A stretch of DNA of 21,720 nucleotides from positions 1-21,720 of the IMG/VR virus record IMGVR_UViG_3300006109_000045. One strand, 5' to 3'. The number at the start of each line of letters is the position of its first letter. Within the stretch, counting starts at the first letter, position 1. Source of the DNA: a virus. Position numbers and translations under genes: made by a program. Below, piece by piece: positions 1 to 7,080 of this stretch. The notes under the pieces were generated by a model. That model was not told the origin of the DNA. It worked only from the letters and a program-made list of their open reading frames with translations, and did no database searches.

Positions 1-995
1 GCAGAGCCTCCTAAGCTAATGGTTGTGCTATTAATTGTTAGTGAGCTATTGGCTAGTTGCGCGTTGGTAATAGTTCCAGATAAAGACGTTGTAGGAATAG
101 TTGTACTAGCTGTCATAGCGCTAGTGCCATTCCCATATACATACCCGGTCAAAGTACCTGCTGCGCCAGTGCCGCCATTTGCAGCGTTTAAAGTGCCTGC
201 AAGAACAACACCGCCTGATGTAGGCACGTTAGGCGTAAAGCCCGTTGTGCCTGCGCTAAACGTAGACACACCTGAACCTGACACAATGGCGCCCCAAGCA
301 TTATTAGCATACGCTTCTAATGTTGCAGTGTCCGTGTTATACCGCAATTCGCCATTACTACCAACACCGCGCTGTGCTGTTGTGCCTACAGGAACAACTA
401 CGCCTGCAGTTCCGGGCAAAACCGGGTTGTTTGCAAGGCCAATAGTAGGCGAGCCGCCTACGCCATTGCCATTAGCAACAGTAATTTGATTAGTTGTGCC
501 TAAAAACTGATAGGTATTAAGACTATTTGCGCCATTGATGGCCACAAAACCTGTACCAGATGCGCCCGCTAGGTTTGCTACATTGCCAGAAAGTGCAAAT
601 GTGGGGTTTCCAGCAACTCCGGACCCGTTGGTTAAGGATAATCCATTACCTGATACTTGAAGAGTCACTGGAGTGACTGTGTTGGTAGTGGTTTTAACCA
701 AAATACCATAGCCAGCATTTTCCAAACTAGCTGCTGTGGCATTCAAAAAGATAGAGTACTTACCTTGCGGGCCAGTACTGCTATAGCCAAGGCCTAAACC
801 TACGCCAAAGTACTCACTATTTGGCAATGTAGGCTCATTGTTAATAGTAAGATAGGATTGAGTCTGCGTTGGGCTAGCTTGAATTTGACTAACCGTAGTT
901 TGAACTGTTTGCCCATTTTGCACAACAGGCACCAACTCAGCACCTGTAAGAGCTACAGGGTTAGTTGGTAATTGTGATATGCGTACATTTGCCAT
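1..995 (-). CDS. Tail-fibre-like structural protein, N-terminal part (partial)
   Basis: The minus-strand frame is open from an ATG at 995 to the window edge, about 331 codons with no stop, so the C-terminus is missing. The protein begins MANVRISQLPT and continues with a segment on the pattern LTGAELVPVVQNG, a start typical of phage fibre and fibre-adaptor proteins. The rest is Gly/Thr/Ser/Asn-rich and looks like beta-structure: a GNGLSLTNGSGVAGNPTFAL stretch, a GSNGELRYNTDT...AYANNAWG module at about residues 212-240 that recurs in phage fibres, and an NGGTGAAG element near residue 272. There are no long hydrophobic segments and no enzymatic motif. The start lies 1 base after the stop of the upstream 123-aa gene, with no strong Shine-Dalgarno, so translation is probably coupled. 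It probably forms part of the receptor-contacting tail apparatus. The tip that would fix specificity lies outside the window. Confidence 0.72.
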   Translation of the reverse strand, partial: MANVRISQLPTNPVALTGAELVPVVQNGQTVQTTVSQIQASPTQTQSYLTINNEPTLPNSEYFGVGLGLGYSSTGPQGKYSIFLNATAASLENAGYGILVKTTTNTVTPVTLQVSGNGLSLTNGSGVAGNPTFALSGNVANLAGASGTGFVAINGANSLNTYQFLGTTNQITVANGNGVGGSPTIGLANNPVLPGTAGVVVPVGTTAQRGVGSNGELRYNTDTATLEAYANNAWGAIVSGSGVSTFSAGTTGFTPNVPTSGGVVLAGTLNAANGGTGAAGTLTGYVYGNGTSAMTASTTIPTTSLSGTITNAQLANSSLTINSTTISLGGS

Positions 996-996
996 A

Positions 997-1368
997 TTAT
1001 GGGCTCAAGTTATCTAAGTTGCCATCAATAGGATCTTCTGAAGTCTCAGGCGCAATACCAAACTCACCAGTTGTAGAATGCTGTGGTGTTTGATTTGGGT
1101 TCAAGAAAACATTTGGATCCGAGGTAATTGCATCATCATACTGCGCAATGTCAGCATCAGGCCTAGGAAATCGAATTGAGATACGTTCAACTTGTCGCAT
1201 AGGCAAACGATACGGGTCTCGCTCATCATTACAACCTTCATTGCAAACTCGCAGTGCCGGAATGTTTCTATCACTGCTAATGGAGTCATACGCACGCTTC
1301 ATTTTACACCGGTCGCATATAGCTATGGACAGTGTTGAATTGCCGCGTGTATCAAGCCATTTGCTCAT
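997..1368 (-). CDS. Cys4 zinc-ribbon-like small phage protein
   Basis: This is a 123-aa protein whose N-terminal half holds two Cys pairs, C18-x2-C21 (CDRCK) and C42-x3-C46 (VCNEGC), spaced as in a treble-clef or zinc-ribbon metal site. After them come DPYRLPMRQVE and RFPRPD, a conserved-looking arginine/proline stretch. The C-terminal third is acidic, Asn/Pro-rich and probably disordered. The start codon overlaps the stop of the upstream neck-protein gene (ATGA), so translation is probably coupled; I see no clear ribosome site. It sits between the neck-type protein and the fibre gene, so a structural or assembly role in the tail is plausible. From memory, proteins with this layout occur beside tail genes of related phages, but I cannot name a characterised family. 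Metal binding is inferred from the cysteines only. Confidence 0.7.
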   Translation of the reverse strand: MSKWLDTRGNSTLSIAICDRCKMKRAYDSISSDRNIPALRVCNEGCNDERDPYRLPMRQVERISIRFPRPDADIAQYDDAITSDPNVFLNPNQTPQHSTTGEFGIAPETSEDPIDGNLDNLSP

Positions 1369-2423
1369 TTTGTGTACGGGCTAATGTTAGGCGCAAAAAA
1401 GATAGGCGACTTATCACGTTCTTCGGCTTCAGCCTGCGCCCAGTATTTTTCAGCTTGTTGCTCACAATACAGCATGCGGTTTGGGTCTACGCCTGGCAGC
1501 TCCATAGACATCTGATGCGCAAGCATATTTTGAATGGCCAGATACCATCGCTGAGGAATTTCTATCGAGCCTGATAAAGAACCTACATCCTGTACATACC
1601 GATGGCACCACGCCACAATTTGTGGACTATAAATTTGTGGTGCAGGCCACAGGTACATGGCAGGCTGAGGAATGTTACGGTCAAACCAGTATTGCAACGG
1701 GTAGTTGTTAGTAAAGTTTTTATTTGGCAAATTAACGTAGTCATCCCGATTCATGCGATACATCGGAATTTCCGTTGAGTTTGAGCCAAACACAACTTGG
1801 TATACACCCATGTTAATACCGGATGTCTGCAAGATGCGCCAATATGGGGCGGTGGCCGATGGATCTAAGTCAGTATAGATCCAAGTACCTGCTACCCAAT
1901 TGGTTGAGCTAGGCGTAGCAAGTGTTACCCATGTAGATCCATTTTGCGAGTACTGAATTTCATAGTTAACAGTGCCCGTTACGGCAGGCAAAATACCTAC
2001 CGTGCCCATGTAAATACCCTGGCCTGTGCCTAAGTTGATGCCAATGTAGCCCGTATTGGTAGACAATTGGCAAATGTTGGTGTATTGCCCATCAAACGCG
2101 TAAGACGCATTGCCTGAAGAGCTATTTGCGCCTGTAGTATTTGCTGTTACCGTGCGATAGTTAGCATTCAAAACATCATTAATGCTGGTGTCCAAATAGT
2201 AAATGTAGTGATCTGGTATCATGCCAATGATCACTTTTTCAATACACCAGTATTGAATACCGCGGTTAACTAAATTTGATAAAAGGTAGTAAAGACTTTG
2301 CTTTGAGGCTTGAATTTGCTCAACAGTCAACTCTTCTGCCAACTTACCGGCACGTCTAGCGCCACTGTCAATCAGGTTTTGAACAGTAACAACGGTTTGA
2401 CTGACAGTGCCTGATGTGCTCAT
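1365..2423 (-). CDS. Neck/head-tail connector-like protein with inserted discoidin-like domain
   Basis: This is a 352-aa protein. Residues 1-95 are helical (QNLIDSGARRAGKLAEELT, then LLSNLVNRGIQYWCIEK). Residues about 218-340 have the pattern MYRMNRDDYVNLPNK, RNIPQPAMYLWPAPQ and a final helical Glu/Ala/Gln stretch. These flanks resemble head-tail connector and tail-tube adaptor proteins of podovirus-like phages. Between them, at about residues 98-216, lies a beta-rich Ser/Thr/Asn domain with landmarks of the F5/8 type C (discoidin) fold: YAFDGQYTNICQL, YIGINLG, YEIQYSQNGSTW and a closing YWRILQT. Such domains usually bind carbohydrate. Neighbours are the 185-aa basic protein upstream (gap of 3 bases) and the Cys4 protein downstream (overlap of 4). 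The ribosome site is weak, suggesting coupling. The connector role is an inference from flanks and position; the inserted domain is the firmer call. Confidence 0.66.
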   Translation of the reverse strand: MSTSGTVSQTVVTVQNLIDSGARRAGKLAEELTVEQIQASKQSLYYLLSNLVNRGIQYWCIEKVIIGMIPDHYIYYLDTSINDVLNANYRTVTANTTGANSSSGNASYAFDGQYTNICQLSTNTGYIGINLGTGQGIYMGTVGILPAVTGTVNYEIQYSQNGSTWVTLATPSSTNWVAGTWIYTDLDPSATAPYWRILQTSGINMGVYQVVFGSNSTEIPMYRMNRDDYVNLPNKNFTNNYPLQYWFDRNIPQPAMYLWPAPQIYSPQIVAWCHRYVQDVGSLSGSIEIPQRWYLAIQNMLAHQMSMELPGVDPNRMLYCEQQAEKYWAQAEAEERDKSPIFFAPNISPYTK

Positions 2424-2426
2424 ATG

Positions 2427-2984
2427 TTACCACATTGGAGTTTTCTTGATTTTACCACCATCTGCGCAATGCCAGCGCTTTAATGACGCGGCTTTTCTTG
2501 TCGGGCGGCCTTTTTCATCTTTCATAGGCCCAGGCATGCCACTCATTCGAGCGCAAAAAGAATCATGCCTAGGGCCCTTTGCTTGTGGAGCCTTAAGGTG
2601 ACTACCTGTTGCGCGATTAAATTTATCTCGACCTTTTTGAGTCAATCCAGCCCCACGGCTTGTAGGCAATTTTTCCCCACGACTCACCGATAGCTTAGGG
2701 TCACCGCCCTTAGCCATCTTTGTAGTCTTTGCTGCAGCTTTAAAGTCAGCAGCAGTAGGGGCGCCTTTGCTACCGGGCTTTCGCATATGCTCGCCAGAAC
2801 CATGCTTAATACGCTCTTGCTTAGCATGAATGTTATCCCACAAACCACCGCCGTCTTTCTTTTTAGCAGCACGCTTCATGCTATATGCAATAGCAACGGC
2901 CTGCTTAACAGGTTTGCCAGCATGCACTTCAGCTTTTATGTTCTTTTTAAAAGCTGCAGGCGACTTAGATTTGATGAGAGGCAT
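2427..2984 (-). CDS. Basic three-module phage protein with DUF6321-like region
   Basis: This is a 185-aa, very Lys/Arg-rich protein that reads as three modules. Residues 1-38 (PLIKSKSPAAFKKNIKAE followed by GKPVKQAVAIAYSMKR) form a short helical element that I recall recurring at the N-terminus of many phage small proteins. Residues 47-82 (LWDNIHAKQERIKHGSGE, MRKPGSKGAPT) form a second recurring element. Residues about 97-172 (SRGEKLPTSRGAGLTQKGRD, FCARMSGMPGPMKDEKGRPT, ending in LKRWHC) match my memory of the DUF6321 family. It also has MAKGGDPK and ADGGKIKK, variants of the GG motif found in other proteins of this cluster. Function is unknown. Its charge and position among virion genes suggest a DNA- or capsid-associated protein. 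The start is 2 bases after the upstream stop. Confidence 0.78.
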   Translation of the reverse strand: MPLIKSKSPAAFKKNIKAEVHAGKPVKQAVAIAYSMKRAAKKKDGGGLWDNIHAKQERIKHGSGEHMRKPGSKGAPTAADFKAAAKTTKMAKGGDPKLSVSRGEKLPTSRGAGLTQKGRDKFNRATGSHLKAPQAKGPRHDSFCARMSGMPGPMKDEKGRPTRKAASLKRWHCADGGKIKKTPMW

Positions 2985-2986
2985 GT

Positions 2987-3766
2987 TTACGTCCCAACGC
3001 CGGTCACGGTGTTATTGTTCTGAATCAGCTTGCCGGTCACGATAATGCCAGCAGCAATTGTTCCAGAACTTGCCGACAACTGCCATTGGATGTCAGTCTT
3101 TTGGGCATAAGCAAATGGATCAGCCACACGACTAGCCGTGTAGATCGACACAAAAGGTTGTTGCAACACATTGCGAATCACGCCAGACACGTTGTCAGCC
3201 GCTTGGACTTTATAAGTCACGGTCACGGTGCCGGTGTAAGGGTTTGATGTGTTGGCTTCAACCCAATCCAAGAAGAAAGTGTAACCAGCAGGCACGGTGT
3301 ACACGGTGCTTTGCGAACGACCAATACCGGGGTTGATCTGAGCCAGCGTGTTGGTGCTTTGCTTTAAGGTGATCGTGCCCACGTTGGTGCTTTGGCTGGT
3401 GCCTGCGCTAGCCAAAGTCAAGCTGTTGATACGGAAATAGCTGTTGACAGTTGTCACAGCAGCCGTGCCGTTCAAGAATAGGGTTTCAGACAACGGGTTG
3501 AAGCTGGCGTCAAGGCCATTGATCAAAACCGATGCCAATGTATTGTCTGAAGCAGAGCTACTCACCATTGTCAGCGTTGATGCTGAGGTGGGGTAAGTGT
3601 AAGTGCTTGCGTTTTCCCAAACAGGGATAGAGGTTGTGCCGACAGATGCTTGATAGCCAAAGATGCTAACGGTTGTATGCCCCATGATTTGACCACGGGC
3701 AACTTGCAAATCAAAAGGCTCATACGCACCATTGCGTGTAACTGACGCGACAATGTTATTGCTCAT
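2987..3766 (-). CDS. Beta-rich virion structural protein
   Basis: This is a 259-aa protein with low charge, rich in Ser, Thr, Val and Gly. The N-terminal segment includes PFDLQVARGQIMGHTTVSIF followed by VWENASTYTYP and a run of TLTMVSSSASDNT. This order (residues about 18-85) resembles a structural protein seen in several marine and freshwater podovirus- and myovirus-type phages. The middle has GLDASFNPLSETLFLNGTAA, typical of stacked beta-sandwich virion proteins, and later an FFLDWVEANTSNPYTGTVTV strand pair. There are no enzymatic motifs and no membrane segment. The ribosome site (AAAGG) lies immediately after the U-tract of the upstream terminator, so this gene needs read-through or its own promoter. 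A decoration, neck or tail role is likely, but I cannot separate these. Confidence 0.72.
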   Translation of the reverse strand: MSNNIVASVTRNGAYEPFDLQVARGQIMGHTTVSIFGYQASVGTTSIPVWENASTYTYPTSASTLTMVSSSASDNTLASVLINGLDASFNPLSETLFLNGTAAVTTVNSYFRINSLTLASAGTSQSTNVGTITLKQSTNTLAQINPGIGRSQSTVYTVPAGYTFFLDWVEANTSNPYTGTVTVTYKVQAADNVSGVIRNVLQQPFVSIYTASRVADPFAYAQKTDIQWQLSASSGTIAAGIIVTGKLIQNNNTVTGVGT

Positions 3767-3777
3767 AATATACCTTT

Positions 3778-3802
3778 AAAAAAGTGGGGGCCAAAGCCCC
3801 CA
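3778..3802 (-). terminator. Rho-independent terminator after the His-rich gene
   Basis: Read on the minus strand, a perfect 7-bp stem TGGGGGC/GCCCCCA with loop TTTG is followed by C and a run of six T. It begins 5 bases past the stop of the 411-aa gene and ends just before the ribosome site of the 259-aa gene, so it can end or reduce the upstream transcript. Confidence 0.85.
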
Positions 3803-3806
3803 GCTT

Positions 3807-5042
3807 TTAATAGTTGCACGACCCGCCTTTTTTCTGCACACAAGTAGAAATCTTGCTTGTATGCATGCTGCCGCCCTTTTTCATGGGATGGCCATCAACT
3901 TTATGATGCCCATGCGCATGTTTGCCGCCTTCTTTATGCATATGCATATGTCCAGCGTCATGGTGACCGTGCGTGGTGTGATGCGGAGCATGGCCATGAT
4001 GTACATGACCGCCCTTTTTGAACTTGCTCAGTTCAATATCACCAGTTTTGCGGCCGGCTTTTTTGTTCTTTTCCCCATCTTGCATGTCGTTAAGATAACG
4101 ATTTGCAACGGACTCAGAAACAGTACCGCCTTTAGCATAGTGATGCTTTTTATGAGCATGTCCACCGCGTTTATAGCCCCCATCATGTTCACCGGCAACA
4201 GTATTTACAACACGACCAGTAGAACTACCTGCCGATTTGTTTTTGCTGCCATCAACCACGGTGTCTTGCACATTGATTTTAGGCTTTGCGGCAGAGCGAG
4301 CTTGAAAAGCATCGCCTTTTGCAGCAATAGAGCCACCATCTTTGTAACCACCACCGCACATTTTAGCCATGTGTTTATGATGCTCATGCATTTTAGCGTG
4401 ATGTGCAGAGCCGCCTTCAGCATGCTTAGCAGCATGGTGTTTAGCCATTGCCAAGTGATGCTTTTTGGTGCCTTCTTCATGGCCAGAAATGCGATGTGTT
4501 TTGCCACCATGCTTATATTTGCTCAGCTCAATATCACCGGTGTCTTTCTTGGAGTTAGGGCGTGTAGCCTCAAGCCCACCAAGCAAACCGCCAGGAGTAT
4601 TGTCTTTAGCCATTGCAGCAGCACCGCCTTTTTTCAAGCCATGGTGCGCTTTGCCAGCCTTCATGCCTTCATGATGCTTAAGCTCTTTTTCAAGCTTATG
4701 CATTTCATGCATTTCGGCTTTTTCAGCTTTACCACCCTCAGCGTGATGGGCTTTGCCACCGCGTTTGCTAAGCAAAGCAGGTTGTTGACCTGCTACGGCT
4801 TGGCGCATATTTGCAGGAGGGCGTTGCATCATAGGGCGACGTGCAGGCATAGGCTGTCCACCTGCAGGTGCGCCCATGGGAGGACGCATTGCCATTGGCG
4901 CACCGCCCATACCACCGCCCATTGCCATGTGCTTTTTATGGCGTGCATGGCCACCGCGTTTCATACCATCACCAACTTCATCTGCAGAAGGCTCGTCGGT
5001 ATATTCTTTAGGTTCACGAGTGAACTTTTCGCTCTTTGCCAT
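3807..5042 (-). CDS. His/Lys/Gly-rich repeat protein with KKGG motifs
   Basis: This is a 411-aa low-complexity protein dominated by His, Lys, Gly, Ala and Met. At least eight GG-centred motifs recur: KRGGHARHKKH (28), KRGGKAHH (93), KKGGAAAM (137), KHGGKTH (177), KRGGHAHKKHH (291), KKGGHVHHG (342), KKGGSMH (388) and KKGGSCNY at the C-terminus. A longer unit, TGDIELSK[Y/F]K, occurs twice (168-177 and 333-342), showing internal duplication. Residues 41-82 are Met/Pro/Gly-rich. Cysteines are few (229, 401, 409). There is no signal peptide, membrane segment or known catalytic domain. The ribosome site is excellent (AAGGAG, 7 bases from the ATG) and a terminator follows, which suggests high and separately controlled expression among capsid genes. 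Binding of DNA or metal ions by the basic His-rich repeats is inference only. I cannot name a family. Confidence 0.85.
   Translation of the reverse strand: MAKSEKFTREPKEYTDEPSADEVGDGMKRGGHARHKKHMAMGGGMGGAPMAMRPPMGAPAGGQPMPARRPMMQRPPANMRQAVAGQQPALLSKRGGKAHHAEGGKAEKAEMHEMHKLEKELKHHEGMKAGKAHHGLKKGGAAAMAKDNTPGGLLGGLEATRPNSKKDTGDIELSKYKHGGKTHRISGHEEGTKKHHLAMAKHHAAKHAEGGSAHHAKMHEHHKHMAKMCGGGYKDGGSIAAKGDAFQARSAAKPKINVQDTVVDGSKNKSAGSSTGRVVNTVAGEHDGGYKRGGHAHKKHHYAKGGTVSESVANRYLNDMQDGEKNKKAGRKTGDIELSKFKKGGHVHHGHAPHHTTHGHHDAGHMHMHKEGGKHAHGHHKVDGHPMKKGGSMHTSKISTCVQKKGGSCNY
4008..4055 (-). repeat. Second copy of internal coding repeat (GDIELSK unit)
   Basis: This stretch encodes GDIELSK-FKKGG, residues 330-345 of the 411-aa protein. 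Its partner at 4503-4550 encodes the matching DTGDIELSK-YKHGG unit at 165-180. The two copies are 495 bases apart and both lead straight into a GG/His motif, so they mark an old internal duplication. Confidence 0.75.
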
Positions 5043-5053
5043 GGTATATCTCC

Positions 5054-6082
5054 TTAGGCTTGGGCTACACCAAGTGCACCTGTAGCCGTAGCATTAGGTC
5101 CAACTTGAATTGCGGTTAAATAAATACCCATCACCAAGCGGTACGTGCCATTGGCATTGCTTGAAGGTGCATAGGTACCGCGAACATCACCAGTTGTGCT
5201 TGTTGACACACCTTGGAAAGCAGCAACAAATGTGCCAGTGTCATTGGCAATGGACTGAGCCCAGCCAATATCGGCAATGTATGCAGCGTCTGTTACACGA
5301 ACAGGCAAACCAAAGACATTAGAAATGCCTGCCGAGACAGTGTTGGTGTTGCTTACACTAGGGGTAATGGAGACAATCGATTTGAAAGCTTTTTTACCTG
5401 TAGTGGTGGTTGAAGCGGTAACTGGAACACTAATTGCCTCGGTCATTGCTTGGCCATAGATGTCATAGCCAGAAACAGTAAACACAGATGCAGTAATAGT
5501 GGAGCCACCGGTTGTAATTGACACAGCGCGGGCATAGTCAAGCACATACACAGTTTGACCTGCGGTGTTAATAGACGAAACAACACCTGCAGTTGACAAT
5601 GCACGCAAAGTCATTGCTGCGCTTGCTGTTGTTGCCTGAGCTGTAGACAAAGCTGTAGTAGAAGGTGCTGCTGGGCAAGCATCAAACACATACAAACGAC
5701 CCAATGGGCCCACACCTTGACCCATAGGGGAAGGCGAAGCTTGTGTAGGTGTACCATATGTTAAAGAAACAGTTACTGTACCAGAGCCAGAAGCACTAGT
5801 CAAGATAACAGTGTTGAGTGTTCCAAGTGGGGGGTTGCTATATGCACCGCCAGTAGTTAGCGTTAAGCCAGTTACAACGCCAGCAGAGACAGAGCTAACA
5901 GTTAGTGTTGCAGGATTGCCTGTACCACCAGCTACTTGCAGTGTATCGCCAACGGCGTAGCCACTTGAGCCACCAGAAACTAAAGTTACTGCAGTTGCAG
6001 AAGTTTGATACGCCAAAAACGCATCAGTGCCCATGTACGTTTGGGCAGTACCTAAATAAAGATCATCACCAAATTGTGGCAT
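5054..6082 (-). CDS. Virion structural protein with inserted Gly-rich beta domain
   Basis: This is a 342-aa Ser/Thr/Gly/Ala-rich protein. The first 30 residues (MPQFGDDLYLGTAQTYMGTD) and residues from about 112 onward (GQGVGPLGRLYVFDACPAAP, VYVLDYARAVSI, SGYDIYGQAMTEAI) form the main body. The C-terminal part, including FGLPVRVTDAAYIADIGWAQ, is predicted beta. Residues 31-111 look like an inserted module with the pattern SGGSSGYAVGDTLQVAGGTG, then a valine/threonine strand series and GGAYSNPPLGT. Modules of this kind occur as add-ons in many phage capsid, neck and fibre proteins. The gene follows the major capsid gene with a 64-base gap that holds a stem-loop, and has a good ribosome site (GGAGAAG). 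A head decoration or surface role is likely; it has no enzymatic motif. Confidence 0.73.
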   Translation of the reverse strand: MPQFGDDLYLGTAQTYMGTDAFLAYQTSATAVTLVSGGSSGYAVGDTLQVAGGTGNPATLTVSSVSAGVVTGLTLTTGGAYSNPPLGTLNTVILTSASGSGTVTVSLTYGTPTQASPSPMGQGVGPLGRLYVFDACPAAPSTTALSTAQATTASAAMTLRALSTAGVVSSINTAGQTVYVLDYARAVSITTGGSTITASVFTVSGYDIYGQAMTEAISVPVTASTTTTGKKAFKSIVSITPSVSNTNTVSAGISNVFGLPVRVTDAAYIADIGWAQSIANDTGTFVAAFQGVSTSTTGDVRGTYAPSSNANGTYRLVMGIYLTAIQVGPNATATGALGVAQA

Positions 6083-6115
6083 TTTGTCTTCTCCATGAAA
6101 AGCATGACAAATGAT

Positions 6116-6139
6116 GCGGGGGATTTAAGGTTCCCCCGC
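6116..6139 (-). other. Stem-loop downstream of the major capsid gene
   Basis: A perfect 8-bp stem, GCGGGGGA/TCCCCCGC, with an 8-base loop lies 7 bases past the capsid stop. On the minus strand it is followed by ATCATTTGTC, not a T run, so it is a poor intrinsic terminator. A role in stabilising the capsid mRNA 3' end, or in partial termination, fits better. Confidence 0.7.
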
Positions 6140-6146
6140 AAAACCT

Positions 6147-7061
6147 TTAGGCGCCAGGGGTGCCAAACAAGGCACGTGGGTCAGTCCAGTTAGGAATGTA
6201 ACGTTCTGTGGCTTTGTAACGCATGGAGTCGGTTTCGAAATCGCCTTCCATGGTCTTTTCCAAAGCACGACGCATCATCAGCTTCATACCTTCTGGTGCG
6301 TCGGTTTGAACCCACCAGTTAGTAGCAGAAGTCAAACGGCTGATAACGGTAGCGCCTTCAGGCAACAAACCAATCGATTTGATTGGGTTGATGTCATTGT
6401 TAGCGGTGCCGGTACGCAACACAGACTTCAGCAAAACTTCAGCTTGGAAGACGTTACCAGGGGCAACAACCAGTTTCAGAGGCTGCAACCGGATCTTCTT
6501 GCCATTGTTATCAACGGCTTGGCGAATTTGAATCAACATTTGTTCCAAAGAAGTTTGGCTCAGTGCAGCAGCAGTAGACAACTGATTGCTGAAAGAACCA
6601 ACTGCAATGGGGTGTGCAGTGTTGATCAAAGAAACGCCGTCACCGCCGGTGTAAGAGCTGTTAAATGCACGGTTCAAGATGTTAGCGCACAGCAATTCTT
6701 TGGTTTCCACCAAAGATTGTGCCAAGTGCTTAGCATAAACTTGACCGATACGGATGTGGTCACCGTCTTCAACCAACACTTTGGTCAAAGCAAATGCCAA
6801 ACCGTACACGTTATAAACATAACGTTGCAAGAACAGCACGCCACCTTGTTGGTAGCTTACTGGAGAGCCATCGGGCAACTGTGGAGCTGCACCGAAGCCG
6901 TACAAGACGGGCTCTTCATGGTAGTTACGTGGGATACCTTGTTGTTCACGGAAAACGGTCGACCATTCATCGGCACGTTGATCATAAACACCGTCAAAGG
7001 ACTCGTTAAGAATTGGTTCGACAATACTTCTAAAGTCCGTACTGCGCATTGGGGCTGCCAT
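6147..7061 (-). CDS. Major capsid protein, HK97-fold (Mu gpT-like)
   Basis: This 304-aa protein has the layout of the shorter HK97-fold capsid proteins of the Mu gpT type. It has an N-terminal helix (TDFRSIVEPILNESFDGVYD), an extended segment (YGFGAAPQLPDGSPVSYQQG, then RYVYNVYGLAFALTK), a long spine-type helix (QVYAKHLAQSLVETKELLCA), then an INTAHPIAVGSFSNQL stretch and the LKLVVAPGNVFQAEVLLKS element common in this family. A C-terminal DAPEGMKLMMRRALE strand-helix follows. It forms the icosahedral shell. Its position agrees: scaffold and GroES-like genes lie upstream and decoration-type proteins downstream. The ribosome site AAAGGA is well placed. There is no N-terminal propeptide or protease gene nearby, so maturation by cleavage is not indicated. 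Confidence 0.9.
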   Translation of the reverse strand: MAAPMRSTDFRSIVEPILNESFDGVYDQRADEWSTVFREQQGIPRNYHEEPVLYGFGAAPQLPDGSPVSYQQGGVLFLQRYVYNVYGLAFALTKVLVEDGDHIRIGQVYAKHLAQSLVETKELLCANILNRAFNSSYTGGDGVSLINTAHPIAVGSFSNQLSTAAALSQTSLEQMLIQIRQAVDNNGKKIRLQPLKLVVAPGNVFQAEVLLKSVLRTGTANNDINPIKSIGLLPEGATVISRLTSATNWWVQTDAPEGMKLMMRRALEKTMEGDFETDSMRYKATERYIPNWTDPRALFGTPGA

Positions 7062-7080
7062 GATGCTATCCTTTCTTTAA

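Noticed and set aside
19-489. A 156-codon plus-strand frame rich in Val/Pro/Ala at the left edge.
   Set aside because: It lies opposite the fibre-like gene, whose Gly/Thr/Asn repeats produce it. No ribosome site is present.
3861-5057. A 398-codon open frame on the plus strand opposite the His-rich gene.
   Set aside because: It mirrors the composition of the opposite gene: His, Gly and Lys codons read in reverse give Met, Ala/Thr and Phe/Leu. It has no ribosome site, breaks the gene direction of the whole block, and would start among low-complexity Met-rich sequence.
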